Source: an uncultured Lachnospiraceae bacterium (GTDB lineage: Bacteria; Bacillota; Clostridia; Lachnospirales; Lachnospiraceae). From it: a DNA stretch of 64,000 bases. Location: the NCBI GenBank assembly GCA_910588875.1, contig CAJURT010000003.1, positions 1-64,000 on the forward strand, written 5' to 3'. The position numbers were made by a program, and so were the translations under genes. Below, piece after piece: positions 59,502 through 64,000 of the stretch. The notes under the pieces are model-generated. The model was not told the origin of the DNA. It worked only from the letters and a program-made list of their open reading frames with translations, and ran no database searches. How positions within the stretch are numbered: the stretch's first letter is position 1; the number at the start of each line of letters is the position of its first letter.

Positions 59502-60555
59502 GTTAAAGGAGTCAAATGCCGGTGTGGTCTTTGCGGCTGTATCTCTGAGCCTGTTATTTGGCGGGCTGGTGATTTTTATGTCCGGCAACAGCCCCCTTGC
59601 CATATATGGGAAAATGGTCCAGGGCGCTTTGGGATCCCAGTTTGCGGTGGCATCCACCATCCGGTGGACGACCCCGGTTTTGCTGACCGGAGTTGCGGCA
59701 GCCATTGCGTTCCGGGGAGGGATGTTTAACATCGGGGTGGAAGGCCAGATGTATATCGGGGCCATGCTGTCGGCACTGGCGGGAACGATGATAAAGGGCA
59801 TCCCGGCGCCCCTTCATATCCTCATCTGCCTGGCGGCGGGGGCTGCCGGGGGGATGCTTTGGGCGCTGGTTCCTGCTGCCGCCCGGGTGTACTATGGCGC
59901 CAGCGAGATGGTCATCACATTGATGATGAATTATGTGGCGATCAACCTGACGGACTATCTGGTGAAATATTATTTTCTGGCAGGGGGCGCTTATGGCTCG
60001 ACCCTTGTTACCACGGAGATTGAAGAAACGGCAAAGCTTGCAAAAATCTGGCCGAATCTGTCTGCTCACACGGGGATTTTCCTGGCGCTTTTCCTTGTGC
60101 TTGTATTTTGGTTTTTGCTGAACAAGACACAGCTGGGGTATGAGATACATATTTCCGGGCTGAATCCCCGCTTTGCAAAATGCGGAGGCGTGAGTGTCAA
60201 TAAGGTACGCATGGGCGTTATGCTCCTTTCCGGCATGGTAGGCGGGATCGCCGGATCGGTGGAGGTGCTTGGCTATCTGTATAAATTTATGTCCCAGTTT
60301 TCACCGGATTATGGGTTTGACGGCCTGGCTGTGGCCCTGCTTGGGGGGAGTACCCCGGCCGGGGTTTTGTTTGGCAGTATTTTTATGGGGATTATCAAGG
60401 CCGGTTCTTTACAGGTGGAGAGGGCAACCAATGTTTCCCGTTCTTTGTCCATGATTATCCAGGGAATTATCATCACTTTTGTATCCTGCAAGGCCATGGG
60501 GCTTGGAGGGAAAGCCGGGAATAAGAGACGCAGGAATCCAGAAAGGGGGAGGTAA
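59491..60555 (+). CDS. ABC importer permease 1 (BPD_transp_2, nucleoside type)
   Basis: The 354-residue membrane protein has about nine or ten helices. It carries ATIRWTTPVLLTGVAAAIAF, FNIGVEGQMYIGAMLSALAG, GASEMVITLMMNYVAI and YGFDGLAVALLGGSTPAGVL, the NupP/YufP-like family pattern. GGGGGAGCAGG precedes the ATG, which lies inside the ATPase gene. It pairs with the next gene as a heterodimeric channel. Confidence 0.92.
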   Translation: MWSRLKESNAGVVFAAVSLSLLFGGLVIFMSGNSPLAIYGKMVQGALGSQFAVASTIRWTTPVLLTGVAAAIAFRGGMFNIGVEGQMYIGAMLSALAGTMIKGIPAPLHILICLAAGAAGGMLWALVPAAARVYYGASEMVITLMMNYVAINLTDYLVKYYFLAGGAYGSTLVTTEIEETAKLAKIWPNLSAHTGIFLALFLVLVFWFLLNKTQLGYEIHISGLNPRFAKCGGVSVNKVRMGVMLLSGMVGGIAGSVEVLGYLYKFMSQFSPDYGFDGLAVALLGGSTPAGVLFGSIFMGIIKAGSLQVERATNVSRSLSMIIQGIIITFVSCKAMGLGGKAGNKRRRNPERGR

Positions 60556-60558
60556 AAG

Positions 60559-61494
60559 GTGGCGGCGATATATTCGATATTTATGGTAACGGCACGTGTG
60601 ACAACACCGATTCTTTTGGCTGCCACCGGAGGGATCTATTCCGATAAGGCTGGCCTGCCTAATATTGCCCTGGATGCGATGATGATCCTGGGCGCATTCA
60701 TGGCGGTATACGGAAGCTTTTTCTATGGGAATGCCGGGGTTGGCGTAGGGTATGCGGCCATGGCCGGACTGGCCATCGGGTTGCTATATGGGCTGATCTG
60801 CGTTTACTTAAAGGGCGACAACACGGTTGTGGGAATTGCCTTTAACCTGATCGGCTGGGGGTTGACCACTTTCCTGCTTCCCGTGATTTATGGCACCACG
60901 GGTTCCTTTGTGTCGGAACTGATTGTATCTTTGAAGAAAATCACGGTACCGTTGCTGCACACACTTCCCATCATTGGGGGCATATTCAAAAACCAGACCG
61001 CCATTACCTACTTTTCCTGGGTTTTTGTGGGGATCACCTATCTGATTCTGTACAAAACGAAACCTGGGATGATGATACGCGCCTGTGGAGAGAATCCCCA
61101 GGCAGCAGAGACCGTGGGATACCATGTGAAAAGGACAAGGCTGATTTGTTCCGGGATCACAGGGGTGATGTGCGCTGTGGCAGGGGCGCATCTGTCCCTT
61201 GGGTTAATGACTTTGTTCTCCGAAAAAATGACAGCCGGGAAGGGGTTTATCGCTCTGGCTGCCGTGACCTATGCGAAGGCAGAGCCAAAGAAGGTATTGT
61301 TTATCTCACTGTTGTTCGGATTTTCCAATGCCTTATCGAACCAGCTGCAGCTTCTGCAGCTGCCACCGGATCTGATTTTGATGGTTCCCTATATTTTTGT
61401 GGTGGTTTTTGTGGTTGCAGATCCGATGTTTGTTGCTTTTCAGTTGAAAAAACGGAAAATGATTGAAATAAGGCAGTCTGGAGGAGGCAGGTAA
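60559..61494 (+). CDS. ABC importer permease 2 (BPD_transp_2, nucleoside type)
   Basis: The 311-residue second permease has about eight helices, with TPILLAATGGIYSDKAGLPN, GDNTVVGIAFNLIGWGLTTF, RACGENPQAAETVGYHVKRT (the ATPase-coupling loop) and GKGFIALAAVTYAKAEPKK. The start is GTG after GGGGGAGGTAAAAG. Its TAA stop overlaps the ATG of the M20 gene (TAATG), so import and catabolism are translationally coupled. Confidence 0.92.
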   Translation: MAAIYSIFMVTARVTTPILLAATGGIYSDKAGLPNIALDAMMILGAFMAVYGSFFYGNAGVGVGYAAMAGLAIGLLYGLICVYLKGDNTVVGIAFNLIGWGLTTFLLPVIYGTTGSFVSELIVSLKKITVPLLHTLPIIGGIFKNQTAITYFSWVFVGITYLILYKTKPGMMIRACGENPQAAETVGYHVKRTRLICSGITGVMCAVAGAHLSLGLMTLFSEKMTAGKGFIALAAVTYAKAEPKKVLFISLLFGFSNALSNQLQLLQLPPDLILMVPYIFVVVFVVADPMFVAFQLKKRKMIEIRQSGGGR

Positions 61495-62747
61495 TGAGGA
61501 TAAATCGAGAAAGGCTTTGGGAGAAACAGCACGAGGTGGGTGCTATCGGGGCGGTAAAGGAAGGCGGGGTCAGCCGTTTTGCATGGACACCGGAATATAA
61601 GGAGGCTTGTGGGAAGCTGATGGGCTGGATGGAAGAAATCGGCCTGGAGGTCCGGATGGATACGGTGGGGAATATTTTTGGCCGCTATGAGGGCAGGGAA
61701 GAACTGCCGGCCATTTTGTGCGGATCCCATTTTGACACGGTGCCGAACGGAGGGTATTTCGACGGGCTGACGGGCATAATGGCAGCCCTGGAGGCGGTTA
61801 CCATTATGAAGGAGGAGGGATATAAGCCAAGAAGGCCCATTGAGATTGTGGCATTTATCAATGAGGAGGCGAGCCAGTTTTTAGGCGGGACATTTGGGAG
61901 CAAGGCCATGTGCGGGACGCTCCCAGAGGATTATGCCGATACCTGCTGCCACCGCGTGACAGGGGAACCACTGCGCAGGGCGATGACAGAGTTTGGCATG
62001 GGCACGGATCCGGACAGGATCGGGGCCAGCCGGATTAAACCGGAGGACTATTTCTGTTTTATTGAGGTACATATTGAACAGGGGAGGTATCTTTTGGACA
62101 AGGGAATTCCCCTCTCCGTTGTCTCGGATATCGCCGGGATCAAGCAGTTTTATATTGAACTGCACGGGGTTTCCTGCCATGCGGGGGGGATGGCCATGAA
62201 AGACAGGCATGACACCTTGCAGGCGGCAGCAGCTATCGCAGTTGAGGTGGAACGGCTTGCCATGGCCACAGGCAATGATACCCGCAGTACCGTGGGCTAT
62301 ATTGAGTCGAAACCAGGGGAGCACAATATCATTGCCAATTGTTCGGTGCTGCCGGTGGATTACCGTGAGGCGGATGATAAGATCTGGAACCGTCTATATG
62401 AAGATATCCTGGATTTTGTGGAAAAGGAATGTGGGAAAAGGGGGCTTACCTGGTCCGTGCACTCCACCTGTGACCTGGCGCCGGCCCACTGCAACAGGAA
62501 AATCATGGAAGTGATGGAACATGCCGCAGAGGATCTGAAGATCCCCCACAATGAGATGGTCAGTTTCCCTTGCCACGATGCGGTGAACATGGAACGGATC
62601 CTGCCAATAGGGATGATTTTTGTGCGCAGTTCCAATGGGGGGCTGAGCCATTGCCCGGAGGAATATACCACAAAAGAGGATCTGGGGGACAGTGCAGATG
62701 TACTTTTAGGTACGCTGAAGACCCTGGGCGAGACGGAGAAGCTGTGA
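61494..62747 (+). CDS. M20 family allantoate amidohydrolase / N-carbamoyl-amino-acid hydrolase
   Basis: This 417-residue zinc amidase is of the AllC/HyuC type. Metal ligands: His79 and Asp90 (CGSHFDTVPNGGYFD), Glu125 (FINEEASQF), His193 (EVHIEQGRYL) and a C-terminal His in GGLSHCPEEYT. The dimerisation part has HGVSCHAGGMAM. These enzymes remove the carbamoyl or ureido group from the linear product of ring opening, releasing ammonia and CO2. Its pairing with the cyclic amidohydrolase across the divergent region gives two successive steps. GGAGGCAG precedes the overlapping ATG. Confidence 0.92.
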   Translation: MRINRERLWEKQHEVGAIGAVKEGGVSRFAWTPEYKEACGKLMGWMEEIGLEVRMDTVGNIFGRYEGREELPAILCGSHFDTVPNGGYFDGLTGIMAALEAVTIMKEEGYKPRRPIEIVAFINEEASQFLGGTFGSKAMCGTLPEDYADTCCHRVTGEPLRRAMTEFGMGTDPDRIGASRIKPEDYFCFIEVHIEQGRYLLDKGIPLSVVSDIAGIKQFYIELHGVSCHAGGMAMKDRHDTLQAAAAIAVEVERLAMATGNDTRSTVGYIESKPGEHNIIANCSVLPVDYREADDKIWNRLYEDILDFVEKECGKRGLTWSVHSTCDLAPAHCNRKIMEVMEHAAEDLKIPHNEMVSFPCHDAVNMERILPIGMIFVRSSNGGLSHCPEEYTTKEDLGDSADVLLGTLKTLGETEKL

Positions 62748-62766
62748 GGAAGGAGGCATAAAATTG

Positions 62767-63156
62767 ATGAGGCCAGTTAAGCTTGAGACAAATAAGGCGC
62801 CACAGCCGGGAGGATGGTATTCCCAGGCCTTCCGGGTGGGAGATCTGATTTTTACGGCAGGGGTGACTGCCAATGACCCGGTGACGGGAGAGATGGTGGC
62901 GCCAGGGGATATTGAGGGCCAGACCCGCCAGGTGCTGAAAAATTTAAAGGCCATTCTGGAGGAGCATGGGTCGGATCTGGAACATGTATTTAAGACCCTG
63001 GTTTTTGTGGCAGACATTGACCGTTTCCAGGAATTTAATGAAGTGTATAAAGAGTTTTTCCCGGCTGACCCACCGGCCAGGAGCACGATGCAGGTAGGGA
63101 AGTTTAACCACGGCATGGTGATTGAGATTGAGGCGGTGGCGGCGGTGAAGGGTTGA
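62767..63156 (+). CDS. RidA family protein (YjgF/YER057c/UK114)
   Basis: The 129-residue protein has the RidA fold and signatures: GWYSQAFRVGDLIFTAGVTA, QTRQVLKNLKAIL, a variant of the Arg motif in ADPPARSTMQVG, and a C-terminal IEIEAVAAVKG. RidA proteins hydrolyse reactive enamines and imines; some relatives act in pyrimidine or ureide breakdown. AGGAGG lies 10 bases before this ATG and 7 before an adjacent TTG, either of which could be used. It ends the importer operon. A large palindrome follows 32 bases on. Confidence 0.93.
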   Translation: MRPVKLETNKAPQPGGWYSQAFRVGDLIFTAGVTANDPVTGEMVAPGDIEGQTRQVLKNLKAILEEHGSDLEHVFKTLVFVADIDRFQEFNEVYKEFFPADPPARSTMQVGKFNHGMVIEIEAVAAVKG

Positions 63157-63160
63157 AAAA

Positions 63161-63195
63161 GGTACGCCTGGGGGATACCTGGGGGTACGCCTGGG
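63161..63195. repeat. Short direct repeat before the palindrome
   Basis: GGTACGCCTGGG occurs at 63161-63172 and 63184-63195, with a degenerate copy (GGATACCTGGG) between. The second copy runs into the left arm of the large palindrome. Confidence 0.75.
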
Positions 63196-63406
63196 AGAAA
63201 GGGCCCGGATGGGACGCCTTCCCCCGGGGCACAAAGCCTGCCTGCTTGGCGGTTTCGGGATTTAAGGAATTCTAAAAGCCCCCTGTTTTTGCGAAAAGCG
63301 AAACAAAAACAGGGGGCTTAAGAATTCCTAAAATCCCTGCAAATGCCAAGCAGGCAGGCTCTGCGCCCCGGGGGAAGGCGTCCCATCCGGGCCCTTTCTC
63401 CCAGGC
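63189..63406. repeat. 218-bp imperfect palindrome (MITE-like or giant hairpin)
   Basis: The outer 42 bases at each end (63189-63230 and 63365-63406) are perfect reverse complements beginning GCCTGGGAGAAAG. The inner 61-base arms are about 85-90 percent complementary (GCCTGCCTGCTTGGC, CCCCCTGTTTTTG). The apex is a 12-base loop, CGAAAAGCGAAA. It has no coding content. It may be a non-autonomous repeat element, and as RNA it would make a very stable hairpin that ends the RidA operon transcript. Its right end lies beside a truncated gene. Confidence 0.88.
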
Positions 63407-63411
63407 TGGCT

Positions 63412-63576
63412 GTGGCAGGAGGTTATTGCTGCAAACAGAAGATGGATTGTATCAGCCTCAAGGACATATTGTGTCTCAGTATCTAATCGTTCCATTTCGC
63501 CGATGGTTTTTGCGTATGTCCATACGCGGATAAAATGATCAATATCATGAATATTCCCTTTGGAAAATTCAATCAT
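63412..63576 (-). pseudogene. Truncated HD-domain hydrolase gene fragment
   Basis: The minus-strand frame starts MIEFSKGNIHDIDHFIRVW and continues YAKTIGEMERLDTETQYVLE, resembling the N-terminus of small clostridial HD-superfamily phosphohydrolases as I recall them. After about 45 residues the similarity stops, before the catalytic His-Asp would appear. The frame then reads into the large palindrome. Only the 5' part of the gene remains. The upstream part of 63577-63808 otherwise holds only the FAH promoter. Confidence 0.5.
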
Positions 63577-63692
63577 CGAGAAACATTATACTGCGGGATT
63601 TTAAGGCGGACATTGTGATTTGCATGGAAGGGAGGGAGACGGGGCAGACGGCCAAAAGCCTGGGTTTACCGTGAAAAAGGCCTTCCTGGAAC

Positions 63693-63721
63693 TTGCGGGG
63701 AAGGGGGAAGTAGGGTATAAT
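63693..63721 (+). promoter_or_regulatory. Promoter of the FAH-family gene
   Basis: TTGCGG, 17 bases, TATAAT, about 88 bases before the start codon. Confidence 0.6.
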
Positions 63722-63808
63722 TGTGGATAAAGCGTGGGCGGAGGTGGACGGAACAGGGGGAGGCTGTTGGCAGGGACTTTTTGCAGGGCACGCGGACGGG
63801 AGGAAATC

Positions 63809-64000
63809 ATGAAATTAGTGACGTATCAGGTGGAGCATAAGATCCGGGTAGGGGTGGTTAGCCAGGATGGGGAGTGGGTGTATCCGATCTCATCTGTGGG
63901 GCCGGAGTATGGGACAATGCTGGAGGCAGTGAAGCAGATGAGCGAATCGGAGAAGCAGCTTTTGGAATACGCATCACGCCAGGAGCCGTATACATACCGG
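63809..64000 (+). CDS. Fumarylacetoacetate hydrolase family protein, N-terminal part
   Basis: The 64 codons present begin MKLVTYQVEHKIRVGVVSQD and continue to VYPISSVGPEYGTMLEAV, typical of the N-terminal cap of FAH/YisK-like hydrolases. The catalytic domain lies beyond the window. GGGAGGAAATC precedes the ATG. Following RidA and the ureide genes, it may act on a keto-acid product of the same pathway, but the palindrome and a separate promoter divide it from that operon. Confidence 0.8.
   Translation, partial: MKLVTYQVEHKIRVGVVSQDGEWVYPISSVGPEYGTMLEAVKQMSESEKQLLEYASRQEPYTYR

Noticed and set aside
63601..63810. 69-codon minus-strand frame before the FAH gene
   Set aside because: It has no ribosome site, has antisense-like composition, and overlaps the FAH promoter.
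1..64000. CRISPR array, transposase or prophage genes
   Set aside because: No regularly spaced repeats, transposase motifs or phage genes were found anywhere in the window.

Overview
This 64 kb window looks chromosomal and most likely comes from a spore-forming, anaerobic Clostridia of the Lachnospiraceae type. The evidence is spoIIR, an LPXTG wall-anchored protein, several lipobox lipoproteins, GGAGG ribosome sites, many GTG/TTG starts and moderately high GC. The family-level placement is inference. No phage, insertion sequence, CRISPR array or conjugation gene was recognised.

Layout. 1-330: tRNA-His (cut by the window edge), tRNA-Leu and tRNA-Gln. 407-4740: sfsA, then a minus-strand metallo-hydrolase plus NMT1-type ABC importer operon. 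4958-8553: a heterodimeric ABC exporter. 8614-9741: an EamA exporter behind a leader that folds like a riboswitch. 9860-17472: a TetR/RND/TolC-like efflux operon with three operators at its promoter. 17498-20809: spoIIR, then ddl-murI-DUF1934. 21010-25948: a 14-bp inverted repeat flanking a promoter, upstream of a small conserved protein and a 1365-residue LPXTG protein. 26058-36869: a small membrane protein, rpoB-rpoC, an HD alarmone-hydrolase-like gene, a membrane protein of unknown function, an ArsC-like gene and a DUF3006-like gene. 36897-40804: a calcium-type P-ATPase and trpS. 40876-45469: a two-component system beside a citrate transporter. 45653-52268: a DUF5722 glycosidase-like gene, a ferredoxin-type aldo/keto reductase, an AraC regulator, an orphan sugar-binding lipoprotein, YitT and an amidase. 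52526-64000: a ureide/purine-type catabolic island (allantoinase-like enzyme, LacI regulator, BMP-type ABC importer, M20 carbamoyl-amino-acid hydrolase, RidA). It ends with a 218-bp palindrome, a truncated HD gene and the start of an FAH-family gene.

How the genes work together. The efflux operon appears to be autoregulated through three near-identical TetR-type palindromes. It pairs an RND pump with two TolC-like proteins in what seems to be a single-membrane organism. The ureide island is a coherent uptake and degradation unit: ABC import, ring opening, carbamoyl hydrolysis and imine detoxification. It is controlled from one divergent promoter region holding two LacI/cre-type operators. The surface protein may be phase variable through promoter inversion. 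The sensor kinase next to CitMHS plausibly controls citrate uptake.

The candidates most worth a second look are the structured RNA leader at 9581-9723, the possible invertible promoter at 21010-21156, the triple operator at 9868-9926, the AraC regulator with a duplicated helix unit, and the 218-bp palindrome beside a truncated gene. All assignments come from reading motifs by eye; no database search was run.
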